Shown: positions 24,520 to 35,107 of the stretch, one piece after another
How the letters are laid out: each line of letters opens with the position of its first letter
Numbering within the stretch: position 1 is the stretch's first letter
Assembly: GCF_003581585.1 (NCBI RefSeq)
Contig: NZ_QXIR01000017.1
Coordinates: 1 to 64,000, forward strand
DNA: 64,000 nt
DNA from: Bacillus salacetis
GTDB taxonomy: Bacteria > Bacillota > Bacilli > Bacillales > Bacillaceae_B
Direction: 5' to 3'
Translations under genes and position numbers: made by a program
Notes under the pieces: model-generated
The model's input: the letters and a program-made list of their open reading frames with translations, nothing else
The model's database searches: none
What the model was told of the DNA's origin: nothing

Positions 24520-27500
24520 TTACCTCCTCTTTTTCTTCCTTTTTCCATAGCCATCATGTTTATGCTGAGTTTTATGACTTCTTATAGTTTGAAGATCACT
24601 ATGCTCATAGCCATAACCCTTTCTGGCTTCATATCCTCGTCTATGTGCCAAATTATATCCTTGCGGAACTCTTATACTTTTTCTCTTTCCTCTTTTAATT
24701 TCATTTATATCACGTATTATATCACCTCTTAAAGCTCTAGATACTTTATCATCATTCGCAATTTCTTTAAGTCTACTTTGTTTACCTGTTCTTCCACTAC
24801 TTCCCCCCTTATTTTTTTGTGCCTGTGATTTACTTCTTATCTTAATATTCTTCTCAGATCTCGATTTCTTAAGAGAAGATGCTGGAAATTTCTTTACCTT
24901 CTTAGCTTTTTTTAAATTTTTTGTAATACCTATAGCACCTTTAATAAACCACTTGGTTTGTCCACCAGGTATTATATTACTAGCAATAGACGCTGCTGCC
25001 CCCGCTTTATGGTACCACTTCGATTTAGGATTTCTCAAAGTCCTAATATCGTTTCCAATGTAAGCATTATACCCTTTTTTACCATACTTCTTAGTGGCTT
25101 TCCACCCTTTCTGCAGCCACTTTGGAGCATGACCATCAGGATCGATGTTATTTACAGGGTCTGCATCTGCATACAGATATCGATTTAGTGATGTAGGATC
25201 TTCTTCTGTCCCCTCGTATTCATCCGGAACAATAAATCTTCCTGTTGACGGGTCGTAATCTCTCCAGCCCATCAAATATAGATTTGTATCGCTATCGTAC
25301 ATGACTCCGTATTTACCGACGTAACGATAAACGTTGGTCTGGGCGACAGTCAAATCTCCCGTAATAGAGACAACATTACCCCATTCATCGTAATCATAGG
25401 TTGCTTTGACATTACCTGCTGCATCCGTAAGAGCGACTACATCTCCTCTGGCATTGAACTGATAGTAATACACGACATCATTGTAGCTAAAGCTCAATAG
25501 GTTTCCATCTGCATCTCGGTAATACTTGATTCTTTGTTCTTCCGTTGGCCCTGCAATTGTTTCTAAAAATAACCCTCCGTTGGTATCCAAATGATAATGA
25601 TAGTGAGTATTTTTAGACCCATCATTAACATTTTTAGCAATCCTGTTTCCATCGGTATCATACTCATACAGAACCTCTGGCTGTTTTACACCATTAACGG
25701 TTTTAAGGACTTTCATTAATTGATCGTCGCTGTTGTACTCGTAGTTTGTAATTGTTACATTTGAGCCTTCCTTGGCCGAAACCTTCGAAAGAGTGCCACT
25801 GGAATTATGCTCGTAATCAATAGTGCTAATAAGGCTTCCGGTTGTCTCATTGTAGACTTTCTTTTGGCGTATACGATTTTCTGAGTCATAAGAATAGGTC
25901 TCCACCACTTTATTGGTAGTGAGGTTTTCTACTTTAATTAAATTCGAGTTTGCATCATAACTATATTTCAACTTCTTCCCATTTGCTTCAACTGTCTCAA
26001 GCTGCCCTGAAGGAGTATAGGTATATTTCTTTTTACTAATTCCTTTATCTAACACTTCAACAACTTGTTCCGCATCAGAGTGGTTATAGACCAAATCTAG
26101 AATGATTGATTGGTTGTTTCGATTTACAGCTTTTAACGTTTTCAGTTTAGTACCGCCATTATAGGTTAGAGAGGTTTCAACCCCTGGCCCAATTACCTTA
26201 GAAAGCGAATCATCCACCAAATACTCATAGGAGAAGGTATCGAAGTTTGGTGTTAAAACCCTCTTCATACGATCATTATCATCATAGGTGACAACAGTGT
26301 CTCCCAGTACACTATGAAGTACCTCTTCATTTTTGTGGTCGGCTATCACATTAGTTGTTTTGGTCCCTGTGTGGCTGATTTCTTCGAGAATTAAACGATT
26401 GTTCGCATCATACTGAGATTGTGTTTCGCTGTTGAAATAGCCATCTCCATCCGGGTCAACTGCAACAGGAACCGGATTGGTTTCGTCATAAACCCACGTT
26501 TTAAGGACATTACCATTCATATCATGATAGAAACGACTCTCTGTTTTCTTCCCATCGGAATTAATGCCTGTTTCCTTTACCAATTGTCCCAATTCATCAT
26601 ACACATAGGTTACTTCCTTGGAAGGCGTGGTAACGGAATCTTTTGTATCGCTAATGGTCTTTTTAGTGACCTGACCAATAGCATCATAACCATATAAAAT
26701 TGTCTGTAAAGAGACCGTACCGCTAATTGGATCCGTAACCTCTACTGTTTCCTCTTTGATTTGTCCTTCTTCATTATAAGCCCAATTCGTAGCCGTTCCA
26801 GTGGCATCCACTAGCTTGGTTTTGTCCCCAGCAGCATTATACGTATAGGACGTCTTTTTCCCTTCTGTATCAATAACTTCTTTTAATAAGTTATTTGCTT
26901 CATATACATATGTGGTAAATCCAAGCTTATCTAATGCGAGGGCTTCATTACCTAATCCATCATATAGAGTCCATGTTTCAACCGCTGGAGTAGATGAGTC
27001 TTTACTGTATATAGCATTATTGTTTTTATCATACTGATATTCTGTCCAATCGCCAGTTCCGGTAATTGTTTTAACTATATTACCCACAGCATCATACTTG
27101 GTTTTTTCAACCAGTGTATTTTTATCTTTAGTAGGATCAGAATAACTAGTTAGACGATCTAACTCATCATAATTATAAAAGGTTGTGCCCTTAGAATAGA
27201 GAGTCGAAGTAGCCTTATCCCAGGCAAGATTCTCTTCGGTTTCCTTATTATTGTTGTTATCATAAGTAAACCTAACTTCATTTTTCATGGGGTCAATGCT
27301 TCTGGCCAATCTTCCGACCGAATCATAATAAAAGCGATTCAACTCTCCGTTGGCATTTCCATCTTTTTCAGCAACTTTTTGTCCCAGTTCATTAAATTCG
27401 TCTATCTCCGTAATTGTCAGTACTTCTGGGGCTGACGCAACTTGAGAAACATAATCCACTCTTGTTACCTTTGGATTTTGTTGTGAAATCTGGTTGTTGA

Positions 27501-30500
27501 ACTCATCATATTCATATTCCACAACATGCCCTAAGGCGTTCGTTTCTTTCTTGAGATTGCCGTTAAAATCATATTCAAAATGTGTGATTTTCCCACGCCG
27601 ATCTACCTGCTTAGTAATTTGGTGATCGGCATTGTTTTCAAACGATGCAATTTGCCCCAGCTCATTGGTCTCTTTGACCTTATCACCAGCTAGGTTGTAT
27701 TCATAAACCATTTTGTTTCCGTAAGGGTCGAAGGTCTCTAAAAGGTTTAATCCGTCAGTACTGTATTTATTTTTTGTAGAGTATCCACTTTCTTCTACTC
27801 GAACATCATCTACCAGAATGGCTGTTGCGCCTGAGGTCACCTTTACACTAACATAAGCCGCATTAGTCGGAATATCTGAGGCAACATGCTGTAGAACCCA
27901 ATTTGTTGATGTCGACGCTGTGCTATTCTTGGTTGTTAAGGCAGCCTTAGATGAATCGTAAAACTTCAGAGATACTACAGCACCGGAACCTTTTATCCAA
28001 GCCAATGCACGAACAGGGAGATTCCCTTTCTTAATCGGAATAAAATCAGAATCAATACTTCCGGTTAAAGATAAGCTTCGTGTCCCACTTTTTTTGTCTG
28101 ATGTTTGGAAGGTTACAGTACCACCTGCTCGCCAGTCCGAAACAACCGTACCTTCCCCTTTTTCAAAGCTGTAATTCGGTAAATAGCCATATAGTGGACC
28201 ACGTTCATAGGTAGTGTCTAATAAGTTTCCATATGAATCATAATTAAAAGATTCTTTGAAGCCTTCGCTGTCGATAGTCCATATCCTGTTCCCTTTTGTG
28301 TCATAATCATGTTGGATCACTCTACCCAAAGGATCGGTTTCCTTACTGACTAGACTAGTTCCAGCTTTATATTCGAATCTGGTAAGGGGCGTGTGTGTCC
28401 CTCCCTCAATATCATGAGTCAATGGTTCAGTTTTTGTTAATACGTTCCCACGTTCGTCATAGGTATAGGAGGTTTTATACCCCTTTCCATCAATTGATTC
28501 TTTTAACTGATTTTTTTCATAATTAAAGCTGTTAACAATATTTAGTTTGCTCGGATCATCAATTGATTTGATGAGGTTTCCATTTTGATTGGTTTCATAA
28601 ATGGAGACAAGTGATTGATTGCTGCCATGATTCGTTACCTGAGTTGTTTTCTTTAATAAGTCATAATTAAAGGACTCGTGAACTGGGTACGGATTGTTTA
28701 GCTGTCCAGCAGCTGCATTTCTCGTGGTCAAAGTACCTTTTACCGCTATTAAACGATGCCCATTGTATTGAAAAGTCACTGTTTTATTATTCGGATTCGT
28801 ATATTCTTCTAATTTCCCGTTGACCCCATATTTATAGCCAATAGTCCGGTAGAGTGAACCTTTGCCATCGTAATATTTAACTCCAGCAAGCTGGCCATTC
28901 GTATAGGAGAAGTGAACTTTCGTGCCTGCATAAGTAATGATATCCTCTAGTCGATTGTTTAGATACGTAAAAGAGGTAATCCTGCCGGTAGGGTCTTCTA
29001 CTTCACTAATCTCATTATGGGAGTATCGAATTTGAATCTTATTTCCATTTAAATCTTCAAAAGAAGTTAATTGTCCTTTTATATTGAAGCTATAGCCTAT
29101 ATTGGCTGCATCAAGGTCCATTAACTTAAATGTATCGTCGCTTAGCTTCGTAAGCTTTCTGAAAACACCTGCTGGCGATGTGTACGTGGAATCTGCATTC
29201 TTTACAAAGAGATGCTGGGAACCGTCTTCATCCGTCAGTAACAAGTTGCCGTCCGTTTTTTCTTTAATAGACATATAAAGGTCTAAGCGCCATCCTTTTC
29301 CTAAAGGAGTCACAGTTTCCTCCTGGCTATTGTAAACACGGTTAATTGCTGTATCGAGTTCTCTTCCTTTAAGATTTGAATCAGAAAATTCTAGATAGCT
29401 ATTGCCGTTTGCAAGGTTAACCTTTCCAATACCATAACCTGTATTGATATCTTCAAATCCCCAGTAATTCTCTGTACCAAGCATAGAGACAAGAGGATCG
29501 ACCCAAACCATTTTGGAAGAAATAGAGGTATTTCCAGCTTGGTCTGAAACAGACAACCGAACTGTGTAGAGGCCAGCTGGTATGCTTGCAGTATTCCAGT
29601 CTCCTAAAATATTTTCTGTGACTACAGAAGAGCCAGTCTTAATGGTTGTCCAGGATGTTGGAGCTTCACCGCTTCCATAGCTTATGGTATATTCTTTTAA
29701 GTCATTATCTGTAGCTGTTCCTTTAATGACCGTCACTCCATTGACATAATCCATTGCTGATGGAGAGGTCAGTTTTGCTGTTGGATAACTAGTATCTAAC
29801 GTGATGCTGTCAGAGTAAATTATGGACTCATTTCCACTTTGGTCTTTAAAAACGGCTGAAACTGTTTTTTCACCGTTACTATTAGAAAGAACCCAAGGCT
29901 TGTCACTATTAACTAGTTGTTCATACGCTGACCAGGTATTTACCTCATTTCTTAACTTTACAGAATAAGGCGGATTAGAATTATCCTGGGCATTTAACTT
30001 AAGGAAAACGTTTGGTGAGTTGGTTAATGTTTCACCATTATTAATCGTTACCTTCCCTGTAGGAAGAGTTGTATCGACTACTTTAACATTCTTTGAAAAC
30101 ACTTCTCCTAAACTTCCATATTGAAGCTTAAGCATTTGCCACTCAGTGATATAATCTCCAGGGCTCTTATTTCCTACAAAATTAAGAGTAAAAGTTTTAA
30201 CTTGCGATGGACCTATGGAGTCAGATGAACTCAACTGCACTCTGGTATCAGCAGTTAGAGGATCCACTTCCTTGACTGACCCTAATAAGAAGCCCCCTGC
30301 TGCTGTCCACGTTTCTAATCCTTCATTTCTAACTTTAATTTGAACACTATATTGGCCACCAGCTTCCATTTGAGAAGGTATGGAAACTCCATCAATGGAC
30401 GCATCTAGCTGCTTTCTCGCAATCTCAATGGTCTCATCGGAAGATATGGTGTTTCCTTCATTATCTTCTGCGGTTACATGGATATAATAACTGGTTCTAG

Positions 30501-32508
30501 GAATGGCATTGGTAACTGAAAATGTGTTAGATGTTACAAAAGTACCAGCTACTATGTCTGTCTTACCTGGACCAGTCCCTACATAGACTCTATATCCTTT
30601 AATACCTGAAAGGGAATCAGTAGAAGCCCCCCAAGTAAAAGTAAAATTAGTATTGAGCTTATTTGTTACTACCGGTTTCCCTGGCTTCGTCGGTTTCGTT
30701 TGGTCAGGAAGTGTGGGCATATATGCACCTGATTGGACGGTCTCTCCGTATGCATTATAAGCTTTTACTCTAAACCAATAGTTTTTGCTGTTAGGGTAAG
30801 TCCCTCCGGAGTTCTTATAAACCGGTCTCGGATCATCGGAAAGGTCAGTCCCCGTTCCATCATGTCTTAATGCATAAAGTCCTTGTTGAATTTGAGAAGC
30901 AGTTGGCCATAATTTCTTCCCTTTAGTTGACCAACTAGTTACATTTCCTACATTTATCTCTTGATACTCTTTCCCATTAAAGATTAAAACTTTATAGCCT
31001 GTTGCTCCACTTACTGGTGTCCAAGATAGATTCACATATCCTGAACTGGTTCCAGTCCCATTTCCGACATCCGTTCCAGTAGGAGCACTAGGAGGGCCAG
31101 AATATGTAACTGCCAGGTAAGGCTTGTTAGACGCTGCCTCTGCAGAGTTATATTTTCTGTACGTACCCAATGTACCTTCTGAAGTAGAACGTAAAACAAG
31201 CCCATGATTAGCAGTTCCGTCATACCATTTGTTTACCAGTTCTGTGATATTAAGAGTGGCCCAGCCAAGAGTGCCATTAACCGCAGTGCTGCCGTATGTT
31301 TTTGTAGTATCGATGCTCGGCTGATTATTCCACGTGACGGTATTAACTCCCCACGAAGATGAAACTCTTTGAGCATAAAGGTTCGTGTTAATGGTGTTAT
31401 ATCCATTACTAAATCGATATGCCTTAAGCTCTGCCTTAACTAAAAGCCCTCCATTTAAATTAGGAAGACTGTTCGTAAAATCCATATAAGATCGGGTCAC
31501 GCCAGTAGAATCGGCATAGCCTGTCCGTAAATCCGTACTACTATAATAATTATAGGAAGGGTAGTCTTGCATTACATAAGAGTCTAAAGTGTTGGACGCA
31601 CTCCCACCCAGATTGACAGTTGGATCCACAACAATAGGAAAAGCTCTATCCTTATCATTCACAAAACCTTTATCTACTGTTAATTGTATAGATTGTTTTT
31701 TTCCTTTTGATTCTACTAAAGAATATTCGATGGCATGAGAGAAAACCTCATTCGCATCTTCCATATATGGTGGTGTCATAACCCACACAAGTTGATTTTC
31801 TTTATTGTAGAATTCAATATTCTTACCACTTTGCTTGGCGGTCAAAGATCCCGTAATGTCAAAAGTGAATTCCGATTGACTATCCTTTGAATGCAAAACG
31901 ATATCCTCTTTTAAACCTTCAGGTAATAATGAATATTTTATGTCTGTATCATTAAAAACATTTTTATATAATGCATTGTTTTCTGTTAGTTCTACTTCTG
32001 CTTCCTTTTGTGCATTTTGTAGAATAAACCCTAATTTATCCTTGCCAAATGATATGGACACCAATTCACTGTTTTTCTTAACCTTTTCTGCAAATTCTAC
32101 GGAGAATTGGTTTTTTTCTGATTTATATTTAAAACCTTTTTTATCCTTTTCATCAATCTTCTTGAGTTTGTTTTCAATAGGTTGATATTTTCCTTTTGTA
32201 TCCTTGTAGTGAACAGCACTAGTATGCACATCAGTGGTATAACTTAAGTCACTATTAATAAATGTGCTTCCATTAGTTGTTCTACTATCTTCAACTTCTT
32301 GTACTTTTTCAACATTTTGTTGAAGGGTTTCTTCGAATGTAATCTTCTTTGGTTTCAGTTTCTCTTCTTTCTTTTTCTCTTCCTTACTACTTTGTTGTTC
32401 ATGGCTTCCACCATGAGCAAACACACTACTTATAGGGATAGACGAAAATAACAAAACAAATGCAACCAACGACAACAAAATTTTATTGCTAAGTCCCCGC
32501 TTAATCAA
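24520..32508 (-). CDS. WapA-like RHS/YD-repeat polymorphic toxin
   Basis: A 2662-residue secreted, cell-wall-associated toxin for contact-dependent competition. The signal peptide is residues 1-31 (ending SSVFA). A DNRLRE-type adhesive domain lies near 290-470, two fibronectin III-like domains near 480-700, a CARDB/Ig-like stretch to about 1000, and YD/RHS repeats from about 1000 to 2470. The RHS core ends with YDPSTGRFIVPDE and SLNRYLYADADPVNNIDPDG. After this the last ~150 residues are very basic, with GRTGKQSRLKEIANDD, IRVPQGYNLAHRRG and HSDLQTIRSHKTQHKHDGY. This resembles the polymorphic toxin type 8 (Ntox8) domain, which I read as a nuclease. The TTG start at 32508 is preceded by CCGGAGG. 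Confidence 0.88.
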   Translation of the reverse strand: MIKRGLSNKILLSLVAFVLLFSSIPISSVFAHGGSHEQQSSKEEKKKEEKLKPKKITFEETLQQNVEKVQEVEDSRTTNGSTFINSDLSYTTDVHTSAVHYKDTKGKYQPIENKLKKIDEKDKKGFKYKSEKNQFSVEFAEKVKKNSELVSISFGKDKLGFILQNAQKEAEVELTENNALYKNVFNDTDIKYSLLPEGLKEDIVLHSKDSQSEFTFDITGSLTAKQSGKNIEFYNKENQLVWVMTPPYMEDANEVFSHAIEYSLVESKGKKQSIQLTVDKGFVNDKDRAFPIVVDPTVNLGGSASNTLDSYVMQDYPSYNYYSSTDLRTGYADSTGVTRSYMDFTNSLPNLNGGLLVKAELKAYRFSNGYNTINTNLYAQRVSSSWGVNTVTWNNQPSIDTTKTYGSTAVNGTLGWATLNITELVNKWYDGTANHGLVLRSTSEGTLGTYRKYNSAEAASNKPYLAVTYSGPPSAPTGTDVGNGTGTSSGYVNLSWTPVSGATGYKVLIFNGKEYQEINVGNVTSWSTKGKKLWPTASQIQQGLYALRHDGTGTDLSDDPRPVYKNSGGTYPNSKNYWFRVKAYNAYGETVQSGAYMPTLPDQTKPTKPGKPVVTNKLNTNFTFTWGASTDSLSGIKGYRVYVGTGPGKTDIVAGTFVTSNTFSVTNAIPRTSYYIHVTAEDNEGNTISSDETIEIARKQLDASIDGVSIPSQMEAGGQYSVQIKVRNEGLETWTAAGGFLLGSVKEVDPLTADTRVQLSSSDSIGPSQVKTFTLNFVGNKSPGDYITEWQMLKLQYGSLGEVFSKNVKVVDTTLPTGKVTINNGETLTNSPNVFLKLNAQDNSNPPYSVKLRNEVNTWSAYEQLVNSDKPWVLSNSNGEKTVSAVFKDQSGNESIIYSDSITLDTSYPTAKLTSPSAMDYVNGVTVIKGTATDNDLKEYTISYGSGEAPTSWTTIKTGSSVVTENILGDWNTASIPAGLYTVRLSVSDQAGNTSISSKMVWVDPLVSMLGTENYWGFEDINTGYGIGKVNLANGNSYLEFSDSNLKGRELDTAINRVYNSQEETVTPLGKGWRLDLYMSIKEKTDGNLLLTDEDGSQHLFVKNADSTYTSPAGVFRKLTKLSDDTFKLMDLDAANIGYSFNIKGQLTSFEDLNGNKIQIRYSHNEISEVEDPTGRITSFTYLNNRLEDIITYAGTKVHFSYTNGQLAGVKYYDGKGSLYRTIGYKYGVNGKLEEYTNPNNKTVTFQYNGHRLIAVKGTLTTRNAAAGQLNNPYPVHESFNYDLLKKTTQVTNHGSNQSLVSIYETNQNGNLIKSIDDPSKLNIVNSFNYEKNQLKESIDGKGYKTSYTYDERGNVLTKTEPLTHDIEGGTHTPLTRFEYKAGTSLVSKETDPLGRVIQHDYDTKGNRIWTIDSEGFKESFNYDSYGNLLDTTYERGPLYGYLPNYSFEKGEGTVVSDWRAGGTVTFQTSDKKSGTRSLSLTGSIDSDFIPIKKGNLPVRALAWIKGSGAVVSLKFYDSSKAALTTKNSTASTSTNWVLQHVASDIPTNAAYVSVKVTSGATAILVDDVRVEESGYSTKNKYSTDGLNLLETFDPYGNKMVYEYNLAGDKVKETNELGQIASFENNADHQITKQVDRRGKITHFEYDFNGNLKKETNALGHVVEYEYDEFNNQISQQNPKVTRVDYVSQVASAPEVLTITEIDEFNELGQKVAEKDGNANGELNRFYYDSVGRLARSIDPMKNEVRFTYDNNNNKETEENLAWDKATSTLYSKGTTFYNYDELDRLTSYSDPTKDKNTLVEKTKYDAVGNIVKTITGTGDWTEYQYDKNNNAIYSKDSSTPAVETWTLYDGLGNEALALDKLGFTTYVYEANNLLKEVIDTEGKKTSYTYNAAGDKTKLVDATGTATNWAYNEEGQIKEETVEVTDPISGTVSLQTILYGYDAIGQVTKKTISDTKDSVTTPSKEVTYVYDELGQLVKETGINSDGKKTESRFYHDMNGNVLKTWVYDETNPVPVAVDPDGDGYFNSETQSQYDANNRLILEEISHTGTKTTNVIADHKNEEVLHSVLGDTVVTYDDNDRMKRVLTPNFDTFSYEYLVDDSLSKVIGPGVETSLTYNGGTKLKTLKAVNRNNQSIILDLVYNHSDAEQVVEVLDKGISKKKYTYTPSGQLETVEANGKKLKYSYDANSNLIKVENLTTNKVVETYSYDSENRIRQKKVYNETTGSLISTIDYEHNSSGTLSKVSAKEGSNVTITNYEYNSDDQLMKVLKTVNGVKQPEVLYEYDTDGNRIAKNVNDGSKNTHYHYHLDTNGGLFLETIAGPTEEQRIKYYRDADGNLLSFSYNDVVYYYQFNARGDVVALTDAAGNVKATYDYDEWGNVVSITGDLTVAQTNVYRYVGKYGVMYDSDTNLYLMGWRDYDPSTGRFIVPDEYEGTEEDPTSLNRYLYADADPVNNIDPDGHAPKWLQKGWKATKKYGKKGYNAYIGNDIRTLRNPKSKWYHKAGAAASIASNIIPGGQTKWFIKGAIGITKNLKKAKKVKKFPASSLKKSRSEKNIKIRSKSQAQKNKGGSSGRTGKQSRLKEIANDDKVSRALRGDIIRDINEIKRGKRKSIRVPQGYNLAHRRGYEARKGYGYEHSDLQTIRSHKTQHKHDGYGKRKKKRR

Positions 32509-33108
32509 CTAGTTTTTCCTCCGGTTCAATTAAAATGTTCAATAATAACCAGACTCGCTACTTTCAGTCTAGTAACCCTCCTCTCTTCAAGATAATTTCA
32601 TCTATTTTTTTACAGAATACAACAAAAATTTCCTTTCGTTTTTAAGTAATTATTTCCATCCTTTTGATTGCGGTTTAAAATATAAATTAAATTAAGACTC
32701 GCCTAGAGACGAGTCTTATTTCTTTATGAAGAGGATTGATGATATTCAATTAACTGGCCCGTTTGTTGAATAACAGCTTCACCCCCGAGACTTATAAAAT
32801 AATAGTATATGCATTTTAGACGGTAATTAAATTTTATCCGCATGATCCCTAAAATTAGCACTTCCACCTTATCTACTATCCGAAGTACAGGTTTTTAACT
32901 GAAAAATCTGTGTGCCATTTTATCAAACAAAACTGTTTCATCCTATCTAGCGGCCACAACTCCTATATAACTAGTAACCGGGTGTTTGGCTTGTGGTAAA
33001 ATTGAGATGGATCATTAAGTGAATGAAACAGGTTTTGCTTCAATATAATAGTCCTGAAATGAACCGTTCACCTGTCACACTAAATCATTAGAAAAAGGAG
33101 CCAGGAAT
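32509..33108. other. 600-bp intergenic region upstream of the RHS gene
   Basis: No gene seen. It holds a hairpin at 32693-32724 (AAGACTCG/CGAGTCTT followed by ATTTCTTT) and a weak cassette-type copy at 32749-32790 (TAACTGGCCCGTTTGTTGAATAAC...CACCCCCGAG). The promoter of the RHS gene should lie just above 32520; no clear boxes were picked. Confidence 0.45.
32693..32724 (+). terminator. hairpin, possible terminator
   Basis: Stem AAGACTCG/CGAGTCTT with a CCTAGAGA-type loop and a T-rich tail on the plus strand. No plus-strand gene lies directly before it, so it may be left over from a lost gene. Confidence 0.5.
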
Positions 33109-33648
33109 ATGAATAGTAAAATCACTATCGCTCTATTGAAACAAGAGTTAATAGAGGACATCAATAAAACAAATGATCATTTTACGTTGTTTGGCAGAGT
33201 TGTCCCAAGCTTGCAATCTGGAAAATGGTCTTATGAAGAGATTCTTTTTGAGGGACCCAGAGAAACCCGTTTCCCAGATGACAAGCTGGATTGGGGCCAA
33301 TACATAAATCAAGAGGGTCGTGCCTTGTTTTTAGCTTATATGGATGATACTTGCATGGGCCAAATCAGGATCGTTAAGGATTGGAATCACTTCTGTTATA
33401 TCGAAAACATTGCGATAAAAAAAGAATTTAGAGGAAGCGGGATTGGGAAGCTGCTTTTGACTACAGCGGAAGATTGGGCAAAACAAAGGAACCTTATAGG
33501 AATGTCCCTGGAAGCACAAGATGATAATCTTGGTGCATGCCGATTTTATGCGAAACACGGATTCATTCTGGGCGGGGTGGATACACTGAAGCAGTCACAT
33601 AATCCGAATATTGACGCTACGTTGTACTGGTATAAGTTATTCAAGTGA
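33109..33648 (+). CDS. GNAT acetyltransferase, streptothricin acetyltransferase-like
   Basis: A 179-residue GNAT enzyme. The acetyl-CoA loop is seen in YIENIAIKKEFRGSGIGKLLL (RGSGIG), followed by EAQDDNLGACRFYAKHGFILGGVDT. The order and spacing resemble SatA-type streptothricin acetyltransferases of Bacillus (YyaR), including the ALFLAYMDDTCMGQIRI strand before the loop. Acetylation of a drug or small amine is possible; activity cannot be told from sequence. The ATG follows AAAAAGGAGCCAGGAAT. No partner gene is seen. Confidence 0.75.
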   Translation: MNSKITIALLKQELIEDINKTNDHFTLFGRVVPSLQSGKWSYEEILFEGPRETRFPDDKLDWGQYINQEGRALFLAYMDDTCMGQIRIVKDWNHFCYIENIAIKKEFRGSGIGKLLLTTAEDWAKQRNLIGMSLEAQDDNLGACRFYAKHGFILGGVDTLKQSHNPNIDATLYWYKLFK

Positions 33649-34059
33649 CTGGGGCTTTCGTGGAATGTAAGGACAGATTCCCTGGCCCCCGCCATGAAAT
33701 TTCTTGATGACAATGATTCCACCTTTATGAGAAATGAAAATCCCAGCCAAAATGGTTTATAAGAATACCGGTGAATGTAATGGCCGTTCGTAAAGAGGAT
33801 TGTACAATTTTTTTACGAAATTGAAGTGGGAACTTATTGTATGGATCATTAGTTTGTGATTTATTCAATAACTCAACTGTCAAAAAAATACACCCCTGAA
33901 TATTGGTCACTCAAGTGAGTGGTTTCTCAAAATAATTATCTGAATATTGAAACTAATCAACATTCCATTCGTATGTATTTAGTGAAGGCGGTCTCAAAGT
34001 TGAGAACAGCCCCTTGAGTCGCTCTGATGAAATACATTAACTTCCAGGAGGTAAACTTT
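33649..34059. other. intergenic region, nothing supported
   Basis: About 410 bp of AT-rich sequence. One GGACAGATTC...GGCCCCC fragment near 33665 looks like an eroded dispersed repeat. Minus-strand frames here lack ribosome binding sites. Confidence 0.35.
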
Positions 34060-34137
34060 ATGGCTGAAGGCTTGTTTTTACTAATGATTGTGTTAATAAC
34101 TGTGGTCATCATCGGTAAAAGAAAAAAGAAAAAGTAA
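34060..34137 (+). CDS. 25-residue single-helix membrane peptide
   Basis: Very short gene: ATG preceded at proper spacing by CCAGGAGG. It encodes MAEGLFLL, a hydrophobic helix rich in Val/Ile, and a tail of GKRKKKK. This layout is typical of small bacterial membrane peptides. It is too short for homology to be judged. It directly precedes the tandem-repeat region. Confidence 0.45.
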   Translation: MAEGLFLLMIVLITVVIIGKRKKKK

Positions 34138-34164
34138 TAAGGGCTATCACAAAGGATCTTAAAT

Positions 34165-34584
34165 GGGCCGTCTTCTCGGCGAAAAAGCAATCTTCTCGGT
34201 CCATTTAGCCTGTAAATTGGCCATCATCTCGGTGAAAGAGCAATCTCAACGGCTCATTTAGCCTGTAAGTTGGCCAGCATCTTGGCGAAAAAGCAATCTC
34301 TACGGCCCATTTAGCCTGTAAGTTGGCCAGCATCTCAGCGAAAGAGTATACTAATCGGTCCAATTAGCCTGTAAATGAGCCAGCATCTTGGCGAAAGAGC
34401 AATCTCAAAAGGTCCAATTAACCTGTAAATGAGCCATCATCTCGGCGAATAAGCAACTCTACGGCCTAATTAGCCTGTAAATGGGCCAGCATCTCGGTGA
34501 AAAAGCATACTCAACTGCCCGATTAGCCTGTAAATGAGCCATCATCTCGGCGACAAAACAAACTCAACGGCCCGATAAGCCTGG
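34165..34584. repeat. tandem array I: eight units of about 53 bp
   Basis: Eight consecutive units, each like GGCCAGCATCTCGGCGAAAA followed by AGCAATCTCAACGGCCCATT and TAGCCTGTAAAT. Units differ from each other at roughly 10-25% of bases. The period is not a multiple of three, there are stops in all frames, and no unique spacers are present, so it is neither coding nor CRISPR. Confidence 0.85.
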
Positions 34585-34744
34585 CTATCTTTTTTTAGGT
34601 GGGCGCATTCAAATATGGAGAAAGATACTCCACTTTTCCTCTCATAAGATAATGAGCAGTATCAGTATCCTGGTGAATTCTCTTCCTTTTTTCCTTATGC
34701 TGCTTTTGCAGAGGGACAAGGAATCTGTCCCCATTGTCTCTTCC

Positions 34745-35025
34745 CTTCAAGACCGTTTTGTGTGCCTTTTCCAGGGTTGATGTCCTTGAAGTCGATCTTC
34801 AAGACCGATTTGTGTGCCTTTTCTAGGGTTGATGTCCTTGAAGTCGTCCTTCAAGACCGATTTGTGTGCCTTTTCCAGGGTTGATGTCCTTGAAATCGAC
34901 CTTCAAGACAAATTTGTGTGCCTTTTCCAGGGTTGATGTCCTTGAAGTCGTCCTTCAAGACCGATTTACGTGCCTTTTCCAGGGTTAATGTCCTTGAAGT
35001 CGATATTCAAAATCGGTTTTCGGCC
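34745..35025. repeat. tandem array II: five units of 52 bp plus a partial unit
   Basis: Unit starts at 34745, 34797, 34849, 34901 and 34953, with a broken sixth at 35005. Each unit reads CTTCAAGACCGATTTGTGTG, then CCTTTTCCAGGGTTGATGTC and CTTGAAGTCGTC. Across each junction CTTGAAG and CTTCAAG form a dyad. Units are very alike, so the array is recent. It is not coding, because 52 is not a multiple of three. Confidence 0.88.
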
Positions 35026-35107
35026 CTTTTTTCCCACCCCCCCTACTAAACCGGGCTAACAGGGCTGCTATCCCAACTGGAACAGAGGGGCAGCCCCCTG
35101 CCCCCAC

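Noticed and set aside
34165-35025. CRISPR array
   Set aside because: The units repeat along their full length with no unique spacers, the units of array I vary throughout, and no cas genes are nearby.
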